Assembly (NCBI GenBank): GCA_966185765.1
Contig: CBIFVZ010000017.1
Location: forward strand, 1-49,920
Source: CBIFVZ01 sp966185765
GTDB taxonomy: Bacteria; Pseudomonadota; Gammaproteobacteria; Enterobacterales; Enterobacteriaceae
Direction: 5' to 3'
Length of the DNA: 49,920 bases
The first letter of the stretch is position 1; every line of letters begins with the position of its first letter. This document shows positions 17,215-26,319 of the stretch, piece by piece. A program made the position numbers and the translations under genes. Under the pieces are notes generated by a model, which saw only the letters and a program-made list of their open reading frames with translations, did no database searches and had not been told where the DNA came from.

Positions 17215-19545
17215 ATGAAAGAAACGGTAGAAGCATTTTCCGTACAGTTTTTAAATGCGGTTAACTACAGAGTGATGCGTGATAACCGCCTTTATCTGAT
17301 GCTGATACTGAAAGGAAACGTCCGGCTCACGACAGAGGGCGCCCCTCCCTTACTGTTACGTAAAGGCCAGGTGCAGGTCATTAACCGCAATACCGACTGG
17401 CAGCTTGACAGTAATCAGGACAATATTGTGATTGTGATAACCCTCTCGCCGCTGTGGCTGTTTAGCGGCGGAGAAGCGTTAGCCCACAGTTACTTTCGTT
17501 TAGAAAACAGCACGTCGCCCTATCTGGAAGCGCAGCTCAGTCAGCTGATAAGCCATATTGCGATTCAGTGGCTTAAAAAAAACAGCGACATCTGGCAGTT
17601 GGAAATTAATAAGGCGCTGCTCGATATTTTGTCTGTTCTGGTTCAGCATTTTACCTGCCCGGCTCCCGGCAGCACTGTCACAGGATTCAGCCCCAGAGTG
17701 AATAAAGTGGTTGCCCTGATTGAGGAGAACTACCGGGAAAAACTCACTTTACAGCACCTTGCCTCGCAGCTTCATGTCACGCACGCCCACCTCTCAAGGC
17801 AGTTCGCCAGCGAAACCGGCATGACGTTTCGTGATTTCCTCACTGATGTCCGTTTTAACCATGCCGTGCGCGAAATCGCGCTGACGACAAAACCCGTCGG
17901 CACAATTATCAGCGAATGCGGCTTTAGTTCTGTCAGACGATTTTCGGCGCTATTTCGCGAACGCTTCGCCACCCAGCCCAGCGCCTGGCGTCAGGATGTA
18001 AAAGCCGGAAAGTACCAGTTCAATGAAGATCAGAAACGACCGGCCCAGGGTACTTGTGAAACGCATCAAGTCAGCCCGGTTGAACTGTTTTCCCTGCTGG
18101 CTGACAACCCGGTAAGCCCCCCTACTGTCGCACCGGAGTGGAAAAACGATGTCAGAACCGAACAAATTAATTTAACGCCCGTCAACCAGGGCGAGTGCGT
18201 GAAAACGCGACGTTATGTTATTGCAGTCGGTAATTTTGACGAATTGCTCAAGCATCATATTCAGCAGCAGCTTATTTGCCTTACAGAACGTTTCCCTGGC
18301 TTTCAGGTTGAAGTGGGCGACCCCCTTTCTGATTCTTTTATTCCACGCAACATTTACACTGGCGAGACCAGCCCTACCTGGTCCCCCTGGAGTAACCTCG
18401 ATTTAGCCTGTCAATTTCTGATGCGCCTGGGCATTAGTCCCATGATCAGAATGGCCCCTGAAGCCGCGTTCATGCAGGGTTTTGAGCATGTGGTGCAGCT
18501 GCGGGAATTTATCAATCACAACATTCTGCTGTTGGGTAAGGCGTATGTGCAGAGCTGGTCATTTATTCTCGATATGCGCCCGCTGAAGATGCTGCAACCG
18601 GCGAAAAGGCTGGCGCTCAGCCGGACATTGCTCAATATGGTACGAGAACTGCTGCCAGAGTGTCAGATTGGCCTGACGCTGTGCCAGCGCGAAGACTATG
18701 AGCTGTTGCTCTCCAGTGCGCTGATTGAGCAGATAAACTTTATTGGTTTATCTGTCTCACCCAATGAGGAGCATGATTTCAGCAGCTTTCCCGACTATAT
18801 GCCGCCAGAAAACGGATATGTTATTCGTAAGCAGCTGGAAGGGTTGATCGGTCTTTTTAAAAAGCACGGCATTCAAAGCCCACTGTATCTCCAGTCGTGG
18901 AGTACGCTTACCGGCAATACGCTGATGACCAACGGTCTGTTTTTTCGCGGCGCGTTGCTGATGGAAATGCTGCTGTCACTGCCAGAAGAAGTGAGAATGC
19001 TGGGCTTGTGGCTGAACTCAGAGCTACAAAATGAGGTGTCTTCGGCACAGGTGATTGAAAATAACAGCCTGTCGCTGTTTTTTATCGCCTCCACCAGGCG
19101 GCCAATCTTCCATATCATTACCCTGAAAGAGCGCCTGAAAGGACATATTTTTTCCTCCGGTCCCGACTGGGTCGCGACACAGGATGACAATGTTTACCGC
19201 CTGTTATTACTCAATGCCGTCACTATCAACCCGCTGCTGTCGGTGCAGGAGCATTTGCTCAATGACTACAGCAAGCGTTTAAGTATTCGTTTCATGCTCG
19301 GAAAACCGGGGATCTGGCGCATAAAACAATGGATGTTTGACCAGAAAAACGGCGCACTTTACTACCAATATGGGCTGCACCCCACCCGCTACGACAGGGA
19401 TGAAGAAACCATGCATTACATTAATCAACGCTCAGAACCCACGCTCAGCGTGCGTGATGAACGCATTGTTTCGCAGTGGACGACGGATATCACCCTGGAT
19501 ATCAACGCGGTGTGTTTCCTTGAGCTGGTAAGGGTGTCTGACTGA
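17215..19545 (+). CDS. Large AraC-family regulator with C-terminal glycosidase-like domain
   Basis: This 776-residue cytoplasmic protein has a cupin-like sensor region (1-100), an AraC/XylS double helix-turn-helix at about 165-265 (LTLQHLASQLHVTHAHLSRQF; VGTIISECGFSSVRRFSALFRERF) and about 480 further residues. The C-terminal part looks like a GH39-type beta/alpha barrel seen in other long AraC proteins; I see no convincing catalytic acid pair, so it is probably a ligand sensor. Most AraC regulators end right after the helix-turn-helix, so the length is unusual. It is divergent from the amidohydrolase across 208 bp and is likely its activator, responding to a sugar-like or amide ligand. CAGGGACG precedes the ATG. 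Confidence 0.8.
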   Translation: MKETVEAFSVQFLNAVNYRVMRDNRLYLMLILKGNVRLTTEGAPPLLLRKGQVQVINRNTDWQLDSNQDNIVIVITLSPLWLFSGGEALAHSYFRLENSTSPYLEAQLSQLISHIAIQWLKKNSDIWQLEINKALLDILSVLVQHFTCPAPGSTVTGFSPRVNKVVALIEENYREKLTLQHLASQLHVTHAHLSRQFASETGMTFRDFLTDVRFNHAVREIALTTKPVGTIISECGFSSVRRFSALFRERFATQPSAWRQDVKAGKYQFNEDQKRPAQGTCETHQVSPVELFSLLADNPVSPPTVAPEWKNDVRTEQINLTPVNQGECVKTRRYVIAVGNFDELLKHHIQQQLICLTERFPGFQVEVGDPLSDSFIPRNIYTGETSPTWSPWSNLDLACQFLMRLGISPMIRMAPEAAFMQGFEHVVQLREFINHNILLLGKAYVQSWSFILDMRPLKMLQPAKRLALSRTLLNMVRELLPECQIGLTLCQREDYELLLSSALIEQINFIGLSVSPNEEHDFSSFPDYMPPENGYVIRKQLEGLIGLFKKHGIQSPLYLQSWSTLTGNTLMTNGLFFRGALLMEMLLSLPEEVRMLGLWLNSELQNEVSSAQVIENNSLSLFFIASTRRPIFHIITLKERLKGHIFSSGPDWVATQDDNVYRLLLLNAVTINPLLSVQEHLLNDYSKRLSIRFMLGKPGIWRIKQWMFDQKNGALYYQYGLHPTRYDRDEETMHYINQRSEPTLSVRDERIVSQWTTDITLDINAVCFLELVRVSD

Positions 19546-19656
19546 AGCCATGCTGGCTGCAAGGATAGTGCCACGAAGGGCGCTGGTGCTGATGGAAATG
19601 ACCTGTTCCCTTCACATAACCTCGCCTGCGTTCTCATTGCCTTAATGAGGCGCCCT

Positions 19657-20070
19657 TTACTCCCGCTTAAGCCTGGTGGTGTTACACAGCCACAGCGTAA
19701 TGACCAACAGTAAAATCGCGCCTGCGTGCAGCAGCACGTCCGACGCCGATTCGTGGTCGATAATAATCAGGCGCACAATGGCGGTAATGCCGATATACAC
19801 AAAATAGCGCAGCGGAAAATGGTAGCCGGACTGGAAGTACTTCACGATAAGCGCAATAAACTCAAAGTAGAGAAACCAGACCAGCAGTCCGCCTACCAGC
19901 TGATATTTCGTGACCGGCTCTGACTGGGCGAAAAGGACATATGCCAGACGCAAGGTTTCGCGGCCAAGAAATACCATCAATATTATTGCCAGACTCAGTA
20001 GTCCGGCATTCAGTACCGTCTGGAGCACTCTGGCAACCGTTTCGGCTGTTTTATGGGGGGTGGGATGCAT
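19657..20070 (-). CDS. psiE: Phosphate-starvation-inducible membrane protein PsiE
   Basis: This is about 137 residues from the ATG ending at 20070, matching E. coli PsiE (136). It has four hydrophobic segments and the highly conserved YFQSGYHFPLRYFVYIGITA and LLVITLWLCN stretches. The upstream ATG at 20133 would add 21 residues that are not part of the family. In E. coli psiE is induced through PhoB and repressed by cAMP-CRP; here a near-perfect CRP site lies about 50 bp upstream. Its molecular role is unknown. As in E. coli it is near yjbEFGH, but two regulatory genes now separate them and no xylE follows. Confidence 0.93.
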   Translation of the reverse strand: MHPTPHKTAETVARVLQTVLNAGLLSLAIILMVFLGRETLRLAYVLFAQSEPVTKYQLVGGLLVWFLYFEFIALIVKYFQSGYHFPLRYFVYIGITAIVRLIIIDHESASDVLLHAGAILLLVITLWLCNTTRLKRE

Positions 20071-20118
20071 CGCAACAACGCCTTTTATAGAATTATTGTT
20101 GCCAGTTATAACCCAAAA

Positions 20119-20134
20119 CGTGACAACCATCACA
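20119..20134 (-). promoter_or_regulatory. Probable CRP site upstream of psiE
   Basis: The sequence CGTGACAACCATCACA (leftward TGTGATGGTTGTCACG) matches the CRP consensus TGTGA-N6-TCACA at 9 of 10 positions. It sits 49-64 bases before the psiE start, consistent with the reported cAMP-CRP control of psiE in E. coli. I do not see an equally clear Pho box. Confidence 0.65.
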
Positions 20135-20191
20135 CTTTAAAATGCATCCCCGGGTGGAAAACAGGCTTTGGTCGCACAGCGCGCACTCGTT

Positions 20192-20740
20192 TCAGTGCAG
20201 TACATCTTCAGGAAGCGCCGGGTCGGCCTGGGCCTGCGGGTGGTGCATAACCCACAAAAACAACTCGTACTTATTTTCCAGTCCCAGTCGGTTCATCAGG
20301 CGTCGTTTGACCTGGCTGATATTTTTGACAGTAATATCCATCATTTTTGATATTTCGCGGGTGTTCTTTCCTTCCGCCAGATATTTGAGAATCTGCGAAT
20401 CTCGTGCTGACAGTCGGCAGCGTGTTGTGTTGTTAAAATCCTTCGTGTGCGTAGGATTCTTATTTGCGATTAATTCATTCAGAAAAGTTTGAATGCTAAT
20501 TATATTCTCCACAGGGAACACCTGCCCCCCACTTTCTAACGTAACGCGCATTTTTTTTGCCGCGTAAGAATAAGACTCTTTGAGAACAAAATCGCTTTCT
20601 GCGCCCCCGCTATGCTCGCCATAATCAAAGTAAAGCGTGATATCGCTATTTATTGGTTTCAGGTCTCTGACGGCCATCATAAAACCAAAAATCAGAAAGC
20701 GGTTTCGGGTATCCAGACGAATACAGTAGGATCTCGACAT
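20192..20740 (-). CDS. LuxR-type transcriptional regulator
   Basis: This 182-residue protein has a C-terminal LuxR/GerE helix-turn-helix (about 105-170: LSARDSQILKYLAEGKNTREISKMMDITVKNISQVKRRLMNRL). The N-terminal 100 residues are not a receiver (no phosphoacceptor Asp pattern) nor a recognisable autoinducer domain, so the family resembles stand-alone regulators of fimbriae or capsule. AAGGAG lies upstream of the ATG. It follows an EAL-domain gene on the same strand by 110 bp and probably shares its control. The arrangement recalls the mrkI-mrkJ pair of Klebsiella, where a LuxR-type protein and a phosphodiesterase regulate fimbriae; no fimbrial genes are in this window. Confidence 0.82.
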   Translation of the reverse strand: MSRSYCIRLDTRNRFLIFGFMMAVRDLKPINSDITLYFDYGEHSGGAESDFVLKESYSYAAKKMRVTLESGGQVFPVENIISIQTFLNELIANKNPTHTKDFNNTTRCRLSARDSQILKYLAEGKNTREISKMMDITVKNISQVKRRLMNRLGLENKYELFLWVMHHPQAQADPALPEDVLH

Positions 20741-20850
20741 TGAATAACTCCTTCAGGAAAGAAGATTATTGGAATATCAGCAGTGCGTCGGGGTCAGTCT
20801 GGAAATGCCTGTTATTGACTACTACACAATATTTCTTCACAACCATACAG

Positions 20851-21510
20851 TTACAATACAAACAGATTACTCTCCCGCCAGAAATATCCCTGGCCCAGCC
20901 CCACACCTGCACTTACGGCATGTTGCAAATCATTCTCGTTTTCTATCCCTTCAATCAGTAGAGGCACATCCGGTAAATGCTTCACCAGTATTTTAGCCTC
21001 CTGGTTTAAATATCCCTGCAACAGCTCAGAACGAGCGAGTTTTATCCCGTCAAAATTATTGCGGATATCCTCCATGCTCATCAGGTCTTCAAGACTGAAG
21101 TCATCTACCCATACATCCACACCACTGCGTCTGACCTTCATGACTTGTGAGATAAAACGGCTACGGCTGGCGGCAGAGAAATACTTGAGCAGGGAGAAGT
21201 CAGAAACCTCAATGCATATGTTGTGCTGCGCACCAATGAAACGAATGTCTTCCTCACTCAGATGAACAAACCCATCAATGTTCAGATTGAAGAACAGCCG
21301 TTCTGTGGTGACAACGCTACGCACACTTTCAATTTGTATTCTCAGCAGGTTAATCATGTACCCCGACGACTGCTGGCTAAACCATGTTTCAGCGCTATAA
21401 CCTGGCTGTAATACCGACAGCACTTCATAGCCGTACAGGCAGCCGCTGTTGATGTCTATAAATGGCTCAAGACGAAACGAACTCACTGGTGACAATAATA
21501 GATTACTCAT
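20851..21510 (-). CDS. EAL-domain protein, probable c-di-GMP phosphodiesterase
   Basis: This 219-residue protein is a stand-alone EAL domain without sensor or membrane part. The namesake motif reads EVL (Glu29), but the other metal and catalytic positions look intact: NLNIDGF, CIEVSD, VWVDDFS, GIKLAR, LLIEGIEN and GLGQGYFW. It is therefore likely to hydrolyse c-di-GMP to pGpG. It is slightly shorter than the usual 240-250 residues. The ATG ending at 21510 has no visible Shine-Dalgarno. It precedes the LuxR gene and lies beside the exopolysaccharide operon yjbEFGH, so control of surface polysaccharide or fimbriae is a reasonable but untested idea. Confidence 0.82.
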   Translation of the reverse strand: MSNLLLSPVSSFRLEPFIDINSGCLYGYEVLSVLQPGYSAETWFSQQSSGYMINLLRIQIESVRSVVTTERLFFNLNIDGFVHLSEEDIRFIGAQHNICIEVSDFSLLKYFSAASRSRFISQVMKVRRSGVDVWVDDFSLEDLMSMEDIRNNFDGIKLARSELLQGYLNQEAKILVKHLPDVPLLIEGIENENDLQHAVSAGVGLGQGYFWRESNLFVL

Positions 21511-22135
21511 AGATATGACGGACCATAATAGTGATGAATTTTCCTAAAATACGTATAAAATGAAAAAACAAAAAGAAGCACAGCATTATATTGTAACAAT
21601 GCCGCAGCACATTCCCGATTGCGATTTCCCTGAGCGAAATGAACGTAAACCAGGGCTGTAAAGGCGCGCTATAACAACCTGAGATATGTTGCCATCACAC
21701 TACAGAATTAATTCCAGGCAACCCCGTATGCAATATAAATTATCATTATGATTTCCAGGGAGGCAACTTATAATCCGCGCAGTCAGGGACATTGAGATTT
21801 TTCCTCACGCCATTAAATATGGATATATAACTCCACATTACGGATAATGACTGAAACACTATTATTACCAGTAATTAGAGTGAGTTACATGCGTTTGTAA
21901 TATGGTTGTTAACTTCAGTTACTGATTTTCTGTTTGCTTTTTGTTTACTTTATTGCGCGTTTGAAACTTGCCTGTAATCTATAAAATACAGTATGCGCAT
22001 TCACCGATATATCTTCGTGCATACGGATAATATTCAGCAAACAGTTCATCAGAGGGTGAAAAACACGGTAATTAATTATCACTTAGCTGTGGCAATAATA
22101 ATTATCTACGGCTTGTCATGATGATTTTTATAAAA
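21511..22135. other. Long AT-rich intergenic region
   Basis: I find no gene in about 625 bases between the EAL gene and the yjbH terminator. Reading frames are short and lack ribosome sites. The region is AT-rich and must hold the leftward promoter of the EAL-LuxR pair. E. coli has the small gene yjbT near here; I do not see it. A small RNA cannot be excluded. Confidence 0.5.
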
Positions 22136-22165
22136 AATCCCCCACTGCAAACCAGTGAGGGATTA
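22130..22165 (-). terminator. Terminator of yjbEFGH
   Basis: Read leftward, a stem made from AATCCCTCACTG and CAGTGGGGGATT (one mismatch) with a short loop is followed by TTTTTTATAAA. It lies 12-47 bases after the yjbH stop and is a standard factor-independent terminator. Confidence 0.85.
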
Positions 22166-22176
22166 CGCATGCGAGG

Positions 22177-24276
22177 TTAGCGAAAGTGAATGTTGCGGTC
22201 GCTGGTCATGCCATAAAGCTCGTATTTGCGGCCAAGCATCTGACCACCATCGCGGGTGAGCGGCGTCCAGCCAACCTGCGCACGGCTGCGCGTTGGCCCT
22301 GCGGAGAAGAGATCCAATGGCACCGAGATATAGACACCTTTGGTGAATTCCCCTTCGCCGTATTCGTTCTTTGAGACATTCGTGATGGTGGCGTAACCGC
22401 CCACGACCACACCGCTGTCAAAGTGTTTAGAAATATCGAGCGTGCCGCCCTTATCACCGGCCAGATACTGGCCGACACTGGCTTTTACCGTCACGCCATC
22501 GACAAACGGCGGTGTCCAGTATGCGGTGAGATGGCCGGTTTTCACGCTGTAATCCGTGAAGGTCATCATGTCCTGGGCACTGCGCCAGTCTCGTTGTTTG
22601 ACATAGTTAGCGTTAAGGCCAAACGCCCAGTTGCTGTCAAGTGGTCGATACAGCACCTCTGCCCCCACGCCACCGAACATGGTTTCCAGATAGCCGCCAT
22701 AGGCCTGGCCGTACCAGCCTTTGCCGAAGTACTGGAAGTAATTAGCTTGCAGGTTGTTCACATAGACATCATTTTGCACATACTCACGCACGTGGGTACG
22801 CACGCGTGGCAGGTGTGTGTCCTGCGGCGGGTTGGTGTAGTTAAATTTGTCATAGTTGTTGGTCAGATTGGCAAATACGCTACCAGAGGTCAGCAGATGG
22901 TCCGTCAGCCACAGGTCAGCTGACCCCATTACGCCCAGCTGATACATGTAGAAGTTTTCCGGGCCGCCAATGGACTGATTTAACACCGGATCAATGGAGT
23001 AACCAAAGCGCGGCTTATCGATATACCAGCCCTGTTCAGTGCGTTGCGGCACCACCGGATCGATACGCTTTTGCACCAGCGGGGTTTCGTGGCCGAGCGG
23101 CTCGCCCTCAAGATGACGGCGCAGACTGTCAACGTCGGTTTCAGTGGTCACCTGCGGTAGATTGACACGGTTTTCTGTGACGCGAATAGTGCGAATGCCG
23201 TCCGGCAGGTCGTTCATGATGATGCGGTTAGCGCGCTCAATGCCTTCTCGTGAATCGCGGTATTTCACCTGCTCGCCCGTCACATAGAGCGTGTCACCCT
23301 TCACCTGAATCCTGGCAGCATCCAGACCGGCATTGTATTTGAGCATCGTTAGCTGACTGGCCGTGACGCTGTGCTGCAAAATGGCGTCCTGCGGCTGCGG
23401 CTGATAGTCCGGGCGGCTGTTGTCGTTATACGACGGCTTGAGATCGTTAAAATTGGTGCGCAGCGTAAAGCCAAAAGTAAACGTGTTCCCGCGCTCGTAG
23501 CCGACGTTGACATCAGCCCAGTCGGCCACGCGATAAATCGCGCCCACGTTAAATTTGCTCTTCTGATCAAGTTTACCGGCGTAGTCGCCACTGTAATCAT
23601 TGCCTTCGTATTCCAGCTTCAGGCGCAGCGGCTGCCAGGGCGTCTGGTATTCCACGCCACCAAATAACGATGCCGGACCGTGGAACATATTGCTGGCGCT
23701 AAAGGAGCCTGCCGCGCCATTGCTGTTATCACGCGTGCAATACTTGTCGCTGTAGCTGCAAAACGGGTTGCTTACATTGCCCGCCGTGCCGAGGTAACCC
23801 CAGCCAAGGCCAAGCGAAAAATCAAACGGCCCCCAGGCCTTGCTGGCAACCAGATATTCACTGTCGAACAGGCCGGTACCACCAATATCACGCAGCCCCA
23901 GTGCCACCTGTGGTCGCCAGTAACCTTCCTCCCACAAACGCAGCTTCACATCGAACGACTTATCTTTATAGGTCTGATCGCCGGAAAAGGCATCGACCGG
24001 GGAGTAACGTCGGGTGCGCACGTCGGTGTAGCGCAGCGTGGTTTCAAGCCACGGCATTAACTGGACTGAGGCAGAGTAAAACCGGTACTGGTTGTTATCG
24101 CGATAGTTAACGCTGAACTCCCCTTCCCGCGCCATGCGTGCGGTGGGTGTCTGCATTAACCCGACACCGCCAAAATCGGACTGCGAAGGCCCAACCGGCG
24201 CGGGATAACTCTGTGCCTGGCAGGCAGCGGAGACGGCCAGCGCCAAAAAACTGTAGAGATAACATGTCTTCATCAA
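22177..24276 (-). CDS. yjbH: YjbH, outer-membrane exopolysaccharide protein
   Basis: This 699-residue protein has a signal peptide (MMKTCYLYSFLALAVSAACQA) and many alternating hydrophobic beta strands, including SDFGGVGLMQTPTARMAREGEF at the start of the mature protein. It belongs to the YjbH/GfcD family of outer-membrane beta-barrel proteins thought to export or assemble exopolysaccharide. The start overlaps the end of yjbG by 4 bp. It is the last gene of the operon and is followed by a good terminator. In E. coli the operon is induced by the Rcs phosphorelay and affects biofilm matrix. Confidence 0.94.
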   Translation of the reverse strand: MMKTCYLYSFLALAVSAACQAQSYPAPVGPSQSDFGGVGLMQTPTARMAREGEFSVNYRDNNQYRFYSASVQLMPWLETTLRYTDVRTRRYSPVDAFSGDQTYKDKSFDVKLRLWEEGYWRPQVALGLRDIGGTGLFDSEYLVASKAWGPFDFSLGLGWGYLGTAGNVSNPFCSYSDKYCTRDNSNGAAGSFSASNMFHGPASLFGGVEYQTPWQPLRLKLEYEGNDYSGDYAGKLDQKSKFNVGAIYRVADWADVNVGYERGNTFTFGFTLRTNFNDLKPSYNDNSRPDYQPQPQDAILQHSVTASQLTMLKYNAGLDAARIQVKGDTLYVTGEQVKYRDSREGIERANRIIMNDLPDGIRTIRVTENRVNLPQVTTETDVDSLRRHLEGEPLGHETPLVQKRIDPVVPQRTEQGWYIDKPRFGYSIDPVLNQSIGGPENFYMYQLGVMGSADLWLTDHLLTSGSVFANLTNNYDKFNYTNPPQDTHLPRVRTHVREYVQNDVYVNNLQANYFQYFGKGWYGQAYGGYLETMFGGVGAEVLYRPLDSNWAFGLNANYVKQRDWRSAQDMMTFTDYSVKTGHLTAYWTPPFVDGVTVKASVGQYLAGDKGGTLDISKHFDSGVVVGGYATITNVSKNEYGEGEFTKGVYISVPLDLFSAGPTRSRAQVGWTPLTRDGGQMLGRKYELYGMTSDRNIHFR

Positions 24277-25007
24277 TCCGGTATCCGGTGGGTCAGAGAG
24301 TAGAGGATCTGCTCATTGAGGCCGTCCCAGGCGCGGGAAAAGAAATGGCTGGCAAAGCCGACAAAAATCACGCTACCCGGCTGAGGCTCCACGTGACGCG
24401 CGTTCCAGTAAGCCACCGGCGCTTTGCGCGTTTTGCCATCGGGATAGATGACCCAGGCATAGCTGCGCTCGCCGCCGCGCAGTATGCTGACACCGTCGAG
24501 GTATTCATTCACCGGGCGTCCTGGCACAAAGGTTTTTTTGCCCGGCTGGCTGATAAGCCCCATTAGCGTCACGCTGCCCGGCTCCTGGCCGACCCACAGC
24601 GAATACTGTCCCTGAAGCGGCGGGTTGTCCTGCGGGTGTAACCGCACCCAGTCAGGGTCAAGGTTCACAGACAGGCGACCTGCCACACGTACGCTGGCAA
24701 GCTGCTGGCGCAGACGGCGGATCGCAGCACCTTCATCGCCGCCCTCCCGCCCGGCAAGCGCGTCCAGGCGAGCCAGTAAAGACTGGTGCTGACGCCCGGC
24801 AACAGCCGTTGCCTGTGGCTCAGCGATGACCGCGCCAGGCCACCAGGTTTTTGCGAGCGCGGGCTGTGTCACCAGATCCGACAGACGCGACACCGCTTCA
24901 ACATTGAGCGGCTGCGCGCCCCCGGCGTGCACGGTGACGTTAGCGCCAGCCAGTGCAGCCGTAGAAAATGTCAGTAACAGTGCCGCGAGCGTGCGCGTCG
25001 TTCTCAT
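24273..25007 (-). CDS. yjbG: YjbG, periplasmic capsule-type protein (GfcC family)
   Basis: This 244-residue protein has a signal peptide (MRTTRTLAALLLTFSTAALAGA) and the GfcC-like domain seen in group 4 capsule and Yjb systems (VTVHAGGAQPLNVEAVSRLSDLV; GSVTLMGLISQPGKKTFVPG). It overlaps yjbF and yjbH by 4 bp each, showing tight translational coupling. It probably helps polysaccharide export in the periplasm alongside the lipoprotein YjbF and the barrel YjbH. Confidence 0.93.
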   Translation of the reverse strand: MRTTRTLAALLLTFSTAALAGANVTVHAGGAQPLNVEAVSRLSDLVTQPALAKTWWPGAVIAEPQATAVAGRQHQSLLARLDALAGREGGDEGAAIRRLRQQLASVRVAGRLSVNLDPDWVRLHPQDNPPLQGQYSLWVGQEPGSVTLMGLISQPGKKTFVPGRPVNEYLDGVSILRGGERSYAWVIYPDGKTRKAPVAYWNARHVEPQPGSVIFVGFASHFFSRAWDGLNEQILYSLTHRIPD

Positions 25008-25642
25008 GCTTTCGCCGCCTTTAACACAATGGTGGTGATGGGATAAAAATCAGGGCCAAGATACTGCTCGGTTTTACGGATTTGTCCGGCGTCATCAACC
25101 CAGAACCGGTTACGCCAGCGCCCGGTATCAGAGGCTACGTTTTCTTCAAGCAGACGCACCGGTGTGCGGTCGCTTCCCACTTTCAGCATCTCGTCCTCGC
25201 CCCAGTGGAACGTAGAGCGCAACACGGCGCTGCGCGCCTGCCCGTGCTCAGTCCAGCGTGCCAGGCGCGTCCAGCCTGCTCCGTCGGTAATCTGGCTTAC
25301 GCGGGCCAGCGGATCGCGCTCAATGTTGTTCGTCTCTTGTAAGTTGTCGCCAAGACCCAGTGTTTTGACCAGACGGGAGTGCTGGGTTATTAGCATGGCG
25401 CGGTCAGTGGTTACCCATTTTTGCTGGCCGTTTTCCGAGTACGCCAGCGCCACAAACAGCTGTGGGCCGTGGTTGAGCGTGATGTACTGACTGGCGTAAG
25501 GCATATTCTGGATTTCGTCATCGGTAAGCTGCACGCCGTCTTCGCCTGTCACGCTGTTTAACAGAGATTGCCCCAGGCCTTTGGTGCTGGCTGAACAGGC
25601 TGTAAGCAGCAGGCACACCATCACAATCATGAGTCGCTGCAC
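25004..25642 (-). CDS. yjbF: YjbF, outer-membrane lipoprotein (GfcB family)
   Basis: This 212-residue lipoprotein has the lipobox LLTAC with Cys17 as the likely acylated residue (MQRLMIVMVCLLLTAC-S). The body matches the GfcB/YjbF family (QYITLNHGPQLFVALAY; RNRFWVDDAGQIRKTEQYLGPDFYPITTIVLKAA). It follows yjbE by 61 bp, a gap that contains a 10-bp perfect hairpin, and it overlaps yjbG by 4 bp. Confidence 0.94.
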   Translation of the reverse strand: MQRLMIVMVCLLLTACSASTKGLGQSLLNSVTGEDGVQLTDDEIQNMPYASQYITLNHGPQLFVALAYSENGQQKWVTTDRAMLITQHSRLVKTLGLGDNLQETNNIERDPLARVSQITDGAGWTRLARWTEHGQARSAVLRSTFHWGEDEMLKVGSDRTPVRLLEENVASDTGRWRNRFWVDDAGQIRKTEQYLGPDFYPITTIVLKAAKA

Positions 25643-25662
25643 GACATTTCCCCGAAGTTAAA

Positions 25663-25686
25663 ATAACCACACCGCAGTGTGGTTAT
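25663..25686 (-). terminator. Hairpin between yjbE and yjbF
   Basis: ATAACCACAC and GTGTGGTTAT form a perfect 10-bp stem with a 4-base loop. Read leftward it is followed by TTTAACTTC, so it may partly terminate transcription or protect the yjbE message, giving more of the small protein YjbE than of YjbFGH. Confidence 0.55.
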
Positions 25687-25703
25687 GGTAAAAGCCTCAC
25701 ACG

Positions 25704-25955
25704 TTAACGAGGCGCGGTGCTGGTTGTCGTGGTGGTGGTCGTACCGGTGTTAGAACCGTTACCGCCACCGGTTGCGGCAAGCGCAACGCCCACTGCAGAC
25801 CCGACTGTGCTGGAACTGCTTGCCGTTGAGCTACCCGAGGACACGGAGGTGGCTGCACTGCCTGCTGCATCGCCCGATGAGAGCGGCCCCGCAGAGGCTG
25901 TGCCGGCTGCTGCCAGCGCCAGTATGGTCATTGCACCATAAAGGACTTTCTTCAT
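25704..25955 (-). CDS. yjbE: YjbE, small secreted Ser/Thr/Gly-rich protein
   Basis: This 83-residue protein has a signal peptide (MKKVLYGAMTILALAAAGTASA) and a mature part made almost only of Gly, Ser, Ala and Thr, ending in a run of Thr. It is the first gene of yjbEFGH. Its length matches E. coli YjbE (80). The role is unknown beyond linkage to exopolysaccharide. The upstream 364 bases should hold the Rcs-controlled promoter. Confidence 0.9.
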   Translation of the reverse strand: MKKVLYGAMTILALAAAGTASAGPLSSGDAAGSAATSVSSGSSTASSSSTVGSAVGVALAATGGGNGSNTGTTTTTTTSTAPR

Positions 25956-26273
25956 AACAATTTCCCTTCATTGAATGAATGGAGATGTACCTGAAACAAT
26001 CAGGCGCTACCGAGTATACACAACCCAATAAGGTTATTTACGGCACCGAGAAATAAGGTGGGATTTTAAGAATGGTGGTAATAAATAATAACAATGCATT
26101 TATTATTGAATAATAAAAACAAGCAAAATCAAGAAATTATAGAAATTTAATGTAAATCAGTTTCCGTATTATCTGAAAATGTATTGCGGGTATTATTCAT
26201 CACAATTTCAATTTAGGATTTACCTCAGGTGTTAATTATTTAAGGTTTTATGCCAGCAACCGGATTGTTCTGA
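25956..26273. promoter_or_regulatory. yjbE upstream region
   Basis: This AT-rich region between the yjbE start and the pgi terminator must hold the yjbEFGH promoter. I see no gene. A TAAGAAT half-site at 26067-26073 resembles the first half of the RcsAB box, but the second half does not match, so I do not call the box. Confidence 0.45.
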
Positions 26274-26304
26274 TAAAAAATATGCCGACATTGCGCCGGC
26301 ATAT
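26274..26304 (-). terminator. pgi terminator
   Basis: TATGCCG at 26281-26287 pairs with CGGCATA at 26296-26302; read leftward the stem is followed by TTTTTTATC. It lies about 16 bases after the pgi stop. Confidence 0.85.
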
Positions 26305-26319
26305 TCATTCATTATGACA

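Noticed and set aside
26067..26080. Possible RcsAB box upstream of yjbE
   Set aside because: Only the first half (TAAGAAT) fits the consensus; the second half matches at three of seven positions.
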